A DNA stretch of 64,000 bases, taken from Vagococcus allomyrinae. GTDB taxonomy: Bacteria > Bacillota > Bacilli > Lactobacillales > Vagococcaceae. A program made the translations under genes and the position numbers. A model generated the notes under the pieces. It did no database searches. It was not told where the DNA came from and saw nothing but the letters and a program-made list of their open reading frames with translations. The DNA lies in the NCBI RefSeq assembly GCF_017829975.1, contig NZ_JAEEGA010000006.1:1-64000 (forward strand), read 5' to 3'. Each line of letters begins with the position of its first letter. Position 1 is the stretch's first letter. Below, piece by piece: positions 46,322 to 56,409 of this stretch.

Positions 46322-47953
46322 ATGGTAAAGATGAAGAAAAAAATCGTTATGGGAGCAGGTATATTAGCACTTGCGTCATTAACACTGGCTGCTTGTGGTG
46401 GTAAGGAGAAAGAAGCTAAAAAGGCCTCAGATTTTTCGATTGAAGGGCGCTATGAAGTCGATGCAACAAAACCAGCTTGGCAGTTGGACACGAAAAAAGA
46501 TAATAAATTAACCTGGTATATCAATGCAGATTGGTTGAAATTAGACTGGGGACAAGATATGGTGACCGCTAAGATTAAAGAAGATTTAAACTTAGACGTT
46601 GAGATTATTACTGGCGATGATACAAAACTAAATACGATGTTTTCAGGTGGAGAACTACCTGATATTGTCACATTAACAGATTTCAACTCAGCGGCAGCTA
46701 AAAAAGCCAATACCTGGGCGCTGCCTTTAGATGAGTTAGCAAAAAACTTTGACCCTTATTTTAATGAAGTAGCTGCTCAGGAAACCTTAAACTGGTTTAC
46801 AATGGATGATGGTAAAACATATGGTTATCCCAATTTCTCTAATACGACGCAAGATTACAAAGATAATATCATGCCAGTCAATACTAACTTTATCATTCGC
46901 AAGGATGTTTATGACGCAATTGGTCAACCAAAATTGGACACTCCAGAAAACTTCCGCCAAGCGATGAAAGATATTAGTGCTAAATTCCCTGACTTAGTAC
47001 CATTTGGCTTTAATCCCGTAGTTGACAATACAGGCGCACTTGAAAAACCACTTCAAGATTGGATTGGTGTGCCACTTGAAACAGAAGATGGCGAATTTTA
47101 TGACCGTAATTTAGATGAAGATTATTTAACATGGTTGAAAACGATCAATGAAGTTTATCAAGATGGCAATGTGGTAGATGATAGCTTTGCTGATGATGGC
47201 CCAACCTTTGATGAAAAAGTTAAATCTGGTAAATATGCCACGATGTTGTTAGATGGTATTAGTGGTCAAGGTGGCCGTTTACAAGAGTTTAATAATGCTA
47301 ATCCTGGCAATGAGTACTTGCCAATTGATGGCCCACAAAGCACCAAAGGCAACGAACCGACGCTTAATGCAACGGGGCTTTCTGGTTGGATGATTAACTA
47401 TGTGTCAAAAGATGCAAAAGATCCTGCTAAAGCCATTCAATTGTTTACTTACTTGATTAGTGAGCAAGGTCAAATTTTGACTAAATTTGGAATTGAAGGC
47501 GAAACATTCCAATACACTGCCGACAATAAAATTGAAATTTTACCAGAGATCCAACAATTACAACTTGAGAAGCCAGAAGAAGCCAGTAAAAAATACCGTT
47601 TAACTGAATTCTTGTTATTCAGCCACGATCGGACTAATTTACTAGCAGCACCGAAAAAAGATTTCTCATTGAAAAAAATGCAAGAATGGGGTGTTGGGAA
47701 ACTTAAACCTCATTTCATTATTGAAAATATCAAACCAGAAGCTGGAACAGCTGAAGCCCGTAGCTTTGAGCAAATTGAGAAAAATTGGCACACAAGTTTA
47801 ATCAGCATGTTACGTTCTAAAGATTCAAAAGAATTTGATAAAAAATTAGACGCTTACAAGAAGTTCCGCGAAGACAACAGCTGGGATGATATCCTTAAAA
47901 TTCAAAATGAAAACATGGCTAAAAACCGTGAGAAACTAGATTTGGATAAATAA
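46322..47953 (+). CDS. Oligosaccharide-binding lipoprotein
   Basis: The 543-residue protein has a lipoprotein signal ending LTLAAC with Cys at residue 24 and the two-lobe fold of large (family-1/LipO-type) sugar-binding proteins. It corresponds in position and size to Lin1841, the sophorooligosaccharide-binding protein of L. innocua. AAAGGGG precedes the ATG. Ligand identity is inferred from the adjacent GH94 and GH3 genes. Confidence 0.9.
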   Translation: MVKMKKKIVMGAGILALASLTLAACGGKEKEAKKASDFSIEGRYEVDATKPAWQLDTKKDNKLTWYINADWLKLDWGQDMVTAKIKEDLNLDVEIITGDDTKLNTMFSGGELPDIVTLTDFNSAAAKKANTWALPLDELAKNFDPYFNEVAAQETLNWFTMDDGKTYGYPNFSNTTQDYKDNIMPVNTNFIIRKDVYDAIGQPKLDTPENFRQAMKDISAKFPDLVPFGFNPVVDNTGALEKPLQDWIGVPLETEDGEFYDRNLDEDYLTWLKTINEVYQDGNVVDDSFADDGPTFDEKVKSGKYATMLLDGISGQGGRLQEFNNANPGNEYLPIDGPQSTKGNEPTLNATGLSGWMINYVSKDAKDPAKAIQLFTYLISEQGQILTKFGIEGETFQYTADNKIEILPEIQQLQLEKPEEASKKYRLTEFLLFSHDRTNLLAAPKKDFSLKKMQEWGVGKLKPHFIIENIKPEAGTAEARSFEQIEKNWHTSLISMLRSKDSKEFDKKLDAYKKFREDNSWDDILKIQNENMAKNREKLDLDK

Positions 47954-47971
47954 GCAATAGAATAAAGGCGA

Positions 47972-47999
47972 AAGAGGGGGAAATGGGCCTCTCTTTTTG
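47972..47999 (+). terminator. Terminator-like hairpin after the binding-protein gene
   Basis: AGAGG pairs with CCTCT across a 10-base loop, followed by CTTTTT. The stem is short, so some read-through into the DUF624 gene is possible. Confidence 0.5.
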
Positions 48000-48057
48000 T
48001 CTTAAAAGTAAAAAGGAATTCATTTAGTGAGTGAAAGAAATCGCTATTATATGGTAA

Positions 48058-48063
48058 TATAAT
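48058..48063 (+). promoter_or_regulatory. -10 element before the DUF624 gene
   Basis: TATAAT lies 36 bases before the start; the -35 position is poor. Confidence 0.4.
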
Positions 48064-48098
48064 AGAGTAAACGTGATGTGAAAGGTAAAGGTGTTAAA

Positions 48099-48731
48099 AT
48101 GGATGGCTTTTTTAAGGTAGATGGTTTTTTCTTTTCGTTTTTGAATCGAGTGGCTAACTTAGTATTGTTAAATATTATGTTTATTCTGTCCTGTCTGCCG
48201 ATCGTGACGATTGGACCTGCGTTAGCGGCGTTGTATCAAGTGAGTTTGCAATCAGTAAATGATGCGTACCTGACAGTTTATAAGGATTATTCAAAGGCGT
48301 TTAAGGAGCATTTTATCACTGGCAGTTTGTTATTTTTAGTTCAATTCTTGGCCGTGGCTATTTTAGGATTGGTACTGTTTGTCGTCAGTCGGTTTAATCT
48401 ATTATTATCCTTACCTTTTTTCGTTGTCGCGGCGGGGATTTGTCTGTATCTGCCCTATACTTTTGCCTTATTAGCAATTCAAAAAAATAGTCTATTAAAT
48501 ACCATAAAAGCCGCCTTCTACTTGATGCTCTCACATGTGGCAGAGTCGATCTTAATGTTTGGTGAAGCAGTGATTATGTTAGTTATTCTGCCGATTTTTT
48601 TACCAAAATCCTTATTTTTTGTCTTGAGTTTTGGTTTTGCTTTTGTGTGTTATCTTCAGTCAATCAGCTTAAAGAAAATTGTTTATCAAGCTGTTGTGAC
48701 TGAGGAGGACGCAGCCGAAGCAGAACATTAG
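48099..48731 (+). CDS. DUF624 (YesL-like) membrane protein
   Basis: The protein of 210 residues has five or six hydrophobic helices and the N-terminal family pattern (FLNRVANLVLLNIMFILSCLPIVTIGPA). DUF624 proteins are regularly encoded with LplB/LplC-type sugar transporters and are of unknown function. AAAGGTG lies five bases before the ATG at 48099; the frame is open to 48078. Confidence 0.88.
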   Translation: MDGFFKVDGFFFSFLNRVANLVLLNIMFILSCLPIVTIGPALAALYQVSLQSVNDAYLTVYKDYSKAFKEHFITGSLLFLVQFLAVAILGLVLFVVSRFNLLLSLPFFVVAAGICLYLPYTFALLAIQKNSLLNTIKAAFYLMLSHVAESILMFGEAVIMLVILPIFLPKSLFFVLSFGFAFVCYLQSISLKKIVYQAVVTEEDAAEAEH

Positions 48732-48770
48732 TTGATTAAAAAGTTACAATAGCTAAAAGGAGGAATGCAC

Positions 48771-49727
48771 ATGGCTGGAATAAAAGAGATAGCTAGGCGA
48801 GCGAATGTCTCAATCTCGACTGCTTCTTACGCCTTAAATGATAGTCCTAAAGTGAAAGCTGAAACGAAAGCGCGCATTTTGGAAATTGCGAAGGAATTAA
48901 ATTATATTCCAAATATGGCAGGGCGAACCTTGAAAAAGCAAAAAACGGACTTAATTGGCATCTATTTGACTAATTATGGTGGGGCTTTTTACGGATCTTT
49001 GATGAAAGGTATTACCGACGGGCTTAATGCGGAAGGCTACGATGTGATTATTTGTTCGGGAGAAAAATCTCATTTGTTTGTGCCAGAAAAAATGGTGGAT
49101 GGGGCGATCATACTTGATTCAACCTTTCCGACAGAAGAGATAAAAAACTATGTGGATCGTGGTCATAGTATTGTTGTTTTGGATCGTCGCATTAAGTATA
49201 AACAGCTTTGCAATATTTTATTGGATAACAAACGCGGGTCAACGATTGCCATTGATTTATTATCTGAGAATAATCCAGAAAAAATTTATTTAGTGACGGG
49301 CCCTAAAGATACATACGATAGCGAAGAACGTTTGAAATACGCAGTGAAGCAATTGGACTATTTAGAAATTGAATTTGAGATTATTCAAGGTGATTTTTCC
49401 AAAAATGGTGGTACTCTGGCCGCCGATATCATCTATAAAAAAGGCCAGAAAAATCAGCATGTCTTTTGTTTAAACGATGAAATGGCGATTGGGATGTATG
49501 ATTTTTTTGCAGAAACAGAGTGGGAAATAGGACAAGATATTCAAATTATTGGGTTTGACGATACCGAAGTCAGTCGCTACGTTAAACCAAGATTGACAAC
49601 CATTCGCTATTCCAAAGAAAAATGGGGAGCCATGGCTGCGGCAAAATTGATTGCCATGCTTAAAGGAGAATCCGTTAAAAACGAAATTATCAGGACACAT
49701 TTAGTCCGCGGTGGCTCAGTTAAGTAA
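48771..49727 (+). CDS. LacI-family repressor of the glucooligosaccharide operons
   Basis: The protein of 318 residues has an N-terminal LacI helix-turn-helix (IKEIARRANVSISTASYALN) and hinge (LNYIPNMAGRTLK), then a sugar-binding-protein-like sensor domain. Position at the end of the locus and the two palindromes with GAAACGTTTC indicate local control. AGGAGG lies seven bases before the ATG at 48771. The inducer is probably a short beta-1,2-glucan. Confidence 0.9.
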   Translation: MAGIKEIARRANVSISTASYALNDSPKVKAETKARILEIAKELNYIPNMAGRTLKKQKTDLIGIYLTNYGGAFYGSLMKGITDGLNAEGYDVIICSGEKSHLFVPEKMVDGAIILDSTFPTEEIKNYVDRGHSIVVLDRRIKYKQLCNILLDNKRGSTIAIDLLSENNPEKIYLVTGPKDTYDSEERLKYAVKQLDYLEIEFEIIQGDFSKNGGTLAADIIYKKGQKNQHVFCLNDEMAIGMYDFFAETEWEIGQDIQIIGFDDTEVSRYVKPRLTTIRYSKEKWGAMAAAKLIAMLKGESVKNEIIRTHLVRGGSVK

Positions 49728-49756
49728 GTGTGTCAATCTGTGAAAGGTATGGGGGT

Positions 49757-50200
49757 ATGGTCGAATTAAAAATGATTAATGAGGCAAACTATCAAGCTGT
49801 TTGTGCCTTAGAAGTAACCTCAGAACAGAAATCGCAAAATATTATTTCCGAAAATGCCGATTCAATTGCTGAAGGGCGTGCTTTACCAAAAGTTGCTCGA
49901 CCTTTTGCGATATACGCTGATCATCATGTTGTTGGCTTTACCATGTTTGCCTTTGATGAGGAAAGGGATGAATTTTGGCTATGGCGTTTGATGATTGACA
50001 AGGAATTTCAAGGAAAGGGCTACGGCAAGGCTGTTATGCCTGTTATCATTGATTACTTTAAAAATGAAGGGGTTCAGATACTGAAACTAAGCACCAAACC
50101 TGAAAATCATTTGGCCTTAAAGCTGTATAAAGATTACGGGTTTGTTGAAACAGGGCAACGGTTAGAGCAAGAAGTCGAGCTTGTTCTAAGACTTGTTTAA
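49757..50200 (+). CDS. GNAT N-acetyltransferase (BltD/PaiA-like)
   Basis: The protein of 147 residues has the GNAT acetyl-CoA loop motif FQGKGYGKAVM and the C-terminal LYKDYGFVETG. It resembles small diamine/spermidine acetyltransferases, but the acceptor is uncertain. AAAGG precedes the ATG at 49757; an upstream frame from 49730 has no ribosome site. It probably shares the LacI transcript and ends at a strong terminator. Confidence 0.82.
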   Translation: MVELKMINEANYQAVCALEVTSEQKSQNIISENADSIAEGRALPKVARPFAIYADHHVVGFTMFAFDEERDEFWLWRLMIDKEFQGKGYGKAVMPVIIDYFKNEGVQILKLSTKPENHLALKLYKDYGFVETGQRLEQEVELVLRLV

Positions 50201-50218
50201 TTTGTTAATCCTTTTAAT

Positions 50219-50260
50219 CAAAAGGTCGTATTTTCTCAAATGGAAAATGCGGCCTTTTTT
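50219..50260 (+). terminator. Terminator of the LacI-GNAT unit
   Basis: AAAAGGTCGTATTTTC pairs with GGAAAATGCGGCCTTTT (with G-T pairs) around a six-base loop, followed by T residues. Confidence 0.9.
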
Positions 50261-50295
50261 AACCATGGTTATTCGACAATTATCCCTCCAGTCCC

Positions 50296-50345
50296 TTGCT
50301 TTATTGGTCGAGACTCTTTATAATTCTAATTGAGAGTGATTCTCA
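50296..50345 (+). promoter_or_regulatory. Fur-box-controlled promoter of the ferredoxin-NADP reductase gene
   Basis: TTGCTT (50296-50301) and TATAAT (50319-50324) have a 17-base spacer. TGAGAGTGATTCTCA (50331-50345), a 7-1-7 inverted repeat close to the Fur consensus TGATAATnATTATCA, covers the start point, a repressor position. Confidence 0.75.
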
Positions 50346-50448
50346 TTTTCAATTGGAAGTTAATTAGCTCCCTATTCTTAAGGTTAGATGGTTCGGGAAA
50401 TGTTATATGCCATCATTATGGGAATAAGGGAAGAAGGGGTTGGATAGA

Positions 50449-51495
50449 ATGAAAGATATTTTTGATGTAACAATTGTCGGTGGCGGACCTGCCGGTTTAT
50501 TTAGCGCTTTTTATAGTGGGTTAAGAGAGATGAAAACAAAAGTCATTGAATACCACGATACTTTAGGAGGCAAATTGAATGTTTACCCAGAAAAAATAAT
50601 CTGGGATATCGGCGGTTTGCCGCCACAACCAGCTGGTAAGGTGATTGAGCATTTGGTGGCACAAGCGCTTTTCTTTAAGCCGACGATTGTCACTGGCGAA
50701 AAAATAGTCAGTATCGATCATGAAGGCCAGTCTTTCGTGTTGACTAGCGAGTCAGGAACTAAACATTACAGTAAAACAATTATTATGGCGATTGGTTATG
50801 GGTTGTTGAAACCGACTAAGCTACAAATCGACGGCGCTGAAAAATTTGAATTGACTAACTTGTTGTACACCGTGCAAAATCCGGCTTCGTTAAAAGGAAA
50901 ACGAGTGTTAATATCAGGAGGAGGCAATTCAGCGGTTGACTGGGCTAATTTACTTGAACCGATTGCAGCAGAAGTTCATCTTTCTTACCGTAAGGATCAA
51001 TTAAAAGGCCATGAGGCGGAAGTGACAAAATTATTAGCTAGTCAAGTTTCTTATCATAATAATCATGATATTCAAGCGTTAGTAGCTAGTTCGACTGACT
51101 CCACTCAAATCGAGCGGGTGATACTGAAGGAGACCAAAACAGGCGCTCTAAAGGAAGTCGAGGTAGATGTGGTAGTCATTAACCATGGCTTTGAATACGA
51201 AAGCACAATTTTTGATAATAACAGCGTGGGCTTATCCACGGTAGAAGATTATTATATTCAAACAGCTGCAAGCAATATGTCAGAGATTCCTGGGATATTT
51301 GCCGCTGGCGATGTGGTCAAACACGATGGCAAGCTCCATTTGATCGCCGGCGCTTTTCACGATGCTTGTAATGCGGTTAATCAGGCCAAACGATACATTG
51401 AGCCAGAGGCTTATGAATATGGCCGTGTCAGCTCTCACAACGATTCTTTTGCAGAAGAAAATAAGGAATTAGTCAAAGCATTTTTTGTTGATTAA
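50449..51495 (+). CDS. Ferredoxin/flavodoxin-NADP+ reductase, TrxR-like (YumC type)
   Basis: This protein of 348 residues has FAD motif VGGGPAGLFSAFYSG, NADPH motif ISGGGNSAVDWAN and the late FAD segment GIFAAGDVV. The CxxC pair of thioredoxin reductase is absent, which marks the type-2 ferredoxin-NADP reductases. It supplies low-potential electrons and, in Listeria, a homologue is Fur-regulated; a Fur box is present here. GAAGGGG precedes the ATG at 50449. Confidence 0.9.
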   Translation: MKDIFDVTIVGGGPAGLFSAFYSGLREMKTKVIEYHDTLGGKLNVYPEKIIWDIGGLPPQPAGKVIEHLVAQALFFKPTIVTGEKIVSIDHEGQSFVLTSESGTKHYSKTIIMAIGYGLLKPTKLQIDGAEKFELTNLLYTVQNPASLKGKRVLISGGGNSAVDWANLLEPIAAEVHLSYRKDQLKGHEAEVTKLLASQVSYHNNHDIQALVASSTDSTQIERVILKETKTGALKEVEVDVVVINHGFEYESTIFDNNSVGLSTVEDYYIQTAASNMSEIPGIFAAGDVVKHDGKLHLIAGAFHDACNAVNQAKRYIEPEAYEYGRVSSHNDSFAEENKELVKAFFVD

Positions 51496-51518
51496 TAACG
51501 AGCTCATCACTTGAGCTA

Positions 51519-51575
51519 GAAAAATAGTATGAGCGGTAAAGTGAGCAAACTTTAACTGTTGATACTATTTTTTTG
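51519..51575 (+). terminator. Terminator of the ferredoxin-NADP reductase gene
   Basis: AAAAATAGTAT pairs with ATACTATTTTT, with an inner TAAAGT/ACTTTA, and ends in a T run. Confidence 0.82.
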
Positions 51576-51640
51576 AGGGTGATTTATAGAATGATAGTGG
51601 TATAGATGTCTTCCAAGCTTGATAAAAGAACAGAAAAACC

Positions 51641-51668
51641 TTGCATTTCTTTGTGAAAGCGATACAAT
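51641..51668 (+). promoter_or_regulatory. Aldehyde dehydrogenase promoter
   Basis: TTGCAT (51641-51646) and TACAAT (51663-51668) are spaced by 16 bases. An imperfect cre-like TGAAAGCG overlaps the spacer. Confidence 0.6.
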
Positions 51669-51708
51669 GTTTAGTACAACTATCTTTTCAAAAAATGGAG
51701 GTAATAAC

Positions 51709-53196
51709 ATGGTAAAGAACGTTGAGTTACAAAAAAAATACGGTCTATTCATCAATGGTGAATGGACTCAAGCAACTGAGGGCTCATTGATTACAGCCGT
51801 CAGTCCCGCCAATGGCGAGCCATTAGCGGAGTTTGTGGATGCGACTGACGCGGATGTGGATGCAGCTGTAGTAGCAGCTAACGAGTCATTAACTGAATGG
51901 CGTCGCTTTAGTATTGAAGAGCGCAGTCAATTACTATTGAAAATCGCCGATGTGATTGAAGAGAACATGGCTCATTTAGCACTGGTTGAATCTTTGGATA
52001 ATGGCAAACCGATTCGTGAAACAACCAATATTGATATTCCTTTTGGGGCCGATCACTTCCGTTATTTCGCCGGGGTTATTCGCAGCGAAGAAGGGGCGGC
52101 ACAAACCTTGAGTGAAGATGTGTTAAGCCTGGTTTTAAAAGAACCGATCGGTGTCGTTGGGCAAATAATTCCCTGGAATTTCCCCTTTTTAATGGCCGCT
52201 TGGAAAATTGCGCCTGCCTTAGCGGCTGGTAATGCTATTATCATTCACCCATCATCTAGTACTTCATTAAGCATTTTAGAATTTGCGCGCTTAATTGATG
52301 GCATCTTGCCAAAAGGCGTTCTTAATGTGATCACTGGCCGTGGCTCCAAGTCAGGAGAGTACATGCTCCATCATGAAGGAATTCATAAGTTGGCCTTTAC
52401 CGGTTCGACGGAAGTTGGGCGCAACGTGGGCATTGCCGCAGCTAAGCGACTTGTTCCAGCAACCCTGGAATTAGGAGGCAAGTCAGCCAATATATTCTTT
52501 GATGACATGCCTTTTGAAAAAGCGATTGATGGGGCTCAGTTAGGTATTCTCTTTAACCAGGGACAGGTTTGTTGTGCAGGTTCTCGAATTTTTGTACAAG
52601 AAGGAATCTATGATAAATTTGTCACCCGTTTGATTGCTGAATTCAGCAAAGTCAAAGTTGGCATGCCTTGGGAAACTAGCACACAAATGGGCGCTCAGGT
52701 CAATGAAAAACAAGTCAAGGATATTTTGGCCTGTGTTGAAAAAGGCCAAGCAGAAGGGGCCACTGTAGCGGTAGGTGGCCATCGCTTAACGGATGGTGAG
52801 CTTGCAAATGGGTGCTATGTAGCCCCCACATTGTTGACCGATGTGACCAATGAGATGGCCGTGGCTCGAGAAGAAATTTTTGGACCGGTTGCTGTGGTGA
52901 TTAAATTCAAAGATGAAGCTGAGGTGATTGCCATGGCTAATGATTCGATTTACGGGTTAGGCGGTGGTGTTTGGACGGAAAATCTGAATAGAGCACTCAA
53001 GGTCAGTAAACAGTTGGAAACAGGGCGAGTTTGGGTCAACACGTATAATGCTATTCCAGCTGGCGCGCCATTTGGTGGGTACAAACAATCAGGGATTGGA
53101 CGGGAAACTTATAAATCCATGCTGGATGCTTATAGTCAAACAAAAAATATCATGATTAATACTAGTGAAACCGGTTCTGGCTTTTACTCGTTTTAA
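51709..53196 (+). CDS. NAD(P)-dependent aldehyde dehydrogenase
   Basis: The protein of 495 residues has the ALDH motifs: NAD loop FTGSTEVGR, catalytic Glu in LELGGKSANI and the nucleophile Cys in FNQGQVCCAGSR, then GPVAVVIKF. It oxidises aldehydes to acids in the cytoplasm; acetaldehyde is a plausible substrate but not shown by sequence. GGAGG lies seven bases before the ATG at 51709; the in-frame ATG at 51619 lies upstream of the promoter. Confidence 0.93.
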   Translation: MVKNVELQKKYGLFINGEWTQATEGSLITAVSPANGEPLAEFVDATDADVDAAVVAANESLTEWRRFSIEERSQLLLKIADVIEENMAHLALVESLDNGKPIRETTNIDIPFGADHFRYFAGVIRSEEGAAQTLSEDVLSLVLKEPIGVVGQIIPWNFPFLMAAWKIAPALAAGNAIIIHPSSSTSLSILEFARLIDGILPKGVLNVITGRGSKSGEYMLHHEGIHKLAFTGSTEVGRNVGIAAAKRLVPATLELGGKSANIFFDDMPFEKAIDGAQLGILFNQGQVCCAGSRIFVQEGIYDKFVTRLIAEFSKVKVGMPWETSTQMGAQVNEKQVKDILACVEKGQAEGATVAVGGHRLTDGELANGCYVAPTLLTDVTNEMAVAREEIFGPVAVVIKFKDEAEVIAMANDSIYGLGGGVWTENLNRALKVSKQLETGRVWVNTYNAIPAGAPFGGYKQSGIGRETYKSMLDAYSQTKNIMINTSETGSGFYSF

Positions 53197-53217
53197 TTAA
53201 CATAACGAAGCTTTTGA

Positions 53218-53328
53218 TTGACTTGAGGATCAATACCTTGTATTATTTTTATTGGGCACCCTTGAAAAAGGGGCTAGTCAAAACGATTGTTATTTACGCT
53301 CCCTATTCAGAAGGAATAGGGAGCTTTT
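53218..53328 (+). promoter_or_regulatory. pyrG promoter and CTP-responsive attenuator leader
   Basis: TTGACT (53218-53223) and TATTAT (53241-53246) have a 17-base spacer, and the predicted transcript start falls on GGGC (53254-53257). A terminator follows: GCTCCCTATTC (53298-53308) pairs with GAATAGGGAGC (53314-53324), then TTTT. In B. subtilis and L. lactis pyrG, low CTP causes reiterative G addition at a GGGC start, and the poly-G pairs with the pyrimidine-rich 5' arm CUCCC of this hairpin to prevent termination. The layout here is the same. Confidence 0.82.
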
Positions 53329-53406
53329 GCGTTGTTAAGAGGTCAATTGTCCAGGGGCTACTTAAAGAGGCCCAGGCGGTAAATTTGGCTGTCTGACAAT
53401 GTGTGA

Positions 53407-55056
<1,650 letters not shown>

Positions 55057-55169
55057 TCTAATTTTTTCAGAAATTATCAGAAATTCGAGTGAAAACTCGT
55101 GTAAATGTGAAATGTTTTTCAAATAAAGCGATAATTTTCTGCTTTTAGGTAGAAATGTACTCTTATTTC

Positions 55170-55205
55170 TGATAAAATATGTATGTCAGTTAAGTTCGAC
55201 TTAAC
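55170..55205 (+). promoter_or_regulatory. fba extended -10 promoter and 5' hairpin
   Basis: TGA-TAAAAT (55170-55178) is an extended -10. GTTAAG-TTCGA-CTTAAC (55189-55205) is an inverted repeat at the transcript 5' end, possibly an mRNA-stabilising hairpin for this highly expressed gene. Confidence 0.5.
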
Positions 55206-55239
55206 AAAAATTGTTTTCCACTAATAGGAGGAATTGTAA

Positions 55240-56106
55240 ATGGCATTAGTATCAGCTACAGAAATGTTAAAAAAAGCGCGTGAAGGTAAATATGCAATCG
55301 GTGCTTTTAACACAAACAACTTAGAATGGACAAAAGCTATTCTAAAAGGGGCTCAAGAGTCTAACTCTCCAGTCATGATTCAAACATCTATGGGCGCTGC
55401 AAAATACATGGGTGGCTACCAATTATGTGTTCACTTGGTTGAAGATTTAATTGAATCTATGGGAATTACAGTTCCAGTAGCACTTCACTTAGACCACGGT
55501 GAATATGAAGATGCATTAAAATGTATCGAATTAGGTTACACGTCTGTTATGTATGATGGTTCTCACCATCCGTTTGACAAAAACTTAGAAGAAGCAAAAG
55601 ATGTTGTGGCTAAAGCTCATGCTAAAGGCGTTTCTGTTGAGTGTGAAGTTGGGAGCATCGGCGGCGAAGAAGATGGTATCATCGGTTCTGGTGAATTAGC
55701 TGATCCAGCTGAATGTAAACAAATGTCAGATACTGGAATTGATTTCTTAGCAGCTGGTATTGGTAACATCCACGGTTCTTACCCAGAAAACTGGACTGGT
55801 TTAAGCTTCGATACATTAAAAGCTATTGCTGATGTGACTGATGGCAAACCTCTAGTATTACATGGTGGATCTGGTATTCCTTTAGAGCAAGTTCAAAAAG
55901 CAATTTCTCTAGGCGTATCTAAAATTAACGTAAACACTGAATGTCAAGAAGTGTTTGCAGCGGCAACTCGTAAATACATTGAAGAAGGAAAAGATCTTGA
56001 AGGTAAAGGTTTTGACCCTCGTAAATTACTAGAACCAGGCACAACTGCTGTGACTGAACTAGTGAAACAAAGAATCGAATGGTTCGGTTCAAAAGGTAAA
56101 GCATAA
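55240..56106 (+). CDS. fba: Fructose-1,6-bisphosphate aldolase, class II
   Basis: The 288-residue zinc enzyme has the metal and substrate motifs LHLDHGEYED, VECEVGSIGGEEDG, GIGNIHGSYP and LHGGSGIP. It splits fructose-1,6-bisphosphate in glycolysis. TAGGAGG lies before the ATG and codon use is that of a highly expressed gene. It ends with a good terminator. Confidence 0.97.
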   Translation: MALVSATEMLKKAREGKYAIGAFNTNNLEWTKAILKGAQESNSPVMIQTSMGAAKYMGGYQLCVHLVEDLIESMGITVPVALHLDHGEYEDALKCIELGYTSVMYDGSHHPFDKNLEEAKDVVAKAHAKGVSVECEVGSIGGEEDGIIGSGELADPAECKQMSDTGIDFLAAGIGNIHGSYPENWTGLSFDTLKAIADVTDGKPLVLHGGSGIPLEQVQKAISLGVSKINVNTECQEVFAAATRKYIEEGKDLEGKGFDPRKLLEPGTTAVTELVKQRIEWFGSKGKA

Positions 56107-56116
56107 TTAAGTAAGA

Positions 56117-56144
56117 AAGGCAGAGCTGAGGCTCTGTCTTTTTT
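56117..56144 (+). terminator. Terminator of fba
   Basis: AAGGCAGAGC pairs with GCTCTGTCTT (one G-T pair) around TGAG, followed by TTTT. Confidence 0.9.
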
Positions 56145-56202
56145 GATGAAACTGTCTGTTAATCGCTGGTTATTTAAATTATTAAAATTTTTATAACAAT
56201 CA

Positions 56203-56240
56203 TGAAAACGCTTGCAAGTCAGCTCGTAATTTAGTATTAT
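56203..56240 (+). promoter_or_regulatory. Sigma-A promoter with overlapping perfect cre site, upstream of the tandem array
   Basis: TGAAAACGCTTGCA (56203-56216) matches the CcpA cre consensus at every position I can check. TTGCAA (56212-56217) and TATTAT (56235-56240) have a 17-base spacer, so cre covers the -35 and CcpA-HPr(Ser-P) binding should repress. The promoter points into the repeat array and no gene lies between it and the Rrf2 gene. Confidence 0.8.
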
Positions 56241-56409
56241 AGTAGAATAATAAGTTTTAAGAAAAGATAGACAAGCTAGTACGCCATATAAATTTCGAGA
56301 AACAGGAACGACTGATAAGGGAAAGCTCTGGAGCAAATGAGTTCAATCAGCACCAGCTTGTTGATGGAGAGTAAATCAGTTCATGCCGGCGAAATAAATC
56401 GCAAAAAAA

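Noticed and set aside
51652-51668. cre site in the aldehyde dehydrogenase promoter
   Set aside because: TGAAAGCGATACAA has the terminal CA displaced by one base, so the match is too weak to call.
53214-53396. 60-codon open frame between the aldehyde dehydrogenase gene and pyrG
   Set aside because: It covers the pyrG promoter and attenuator hairpin and has no ribosome binding site.
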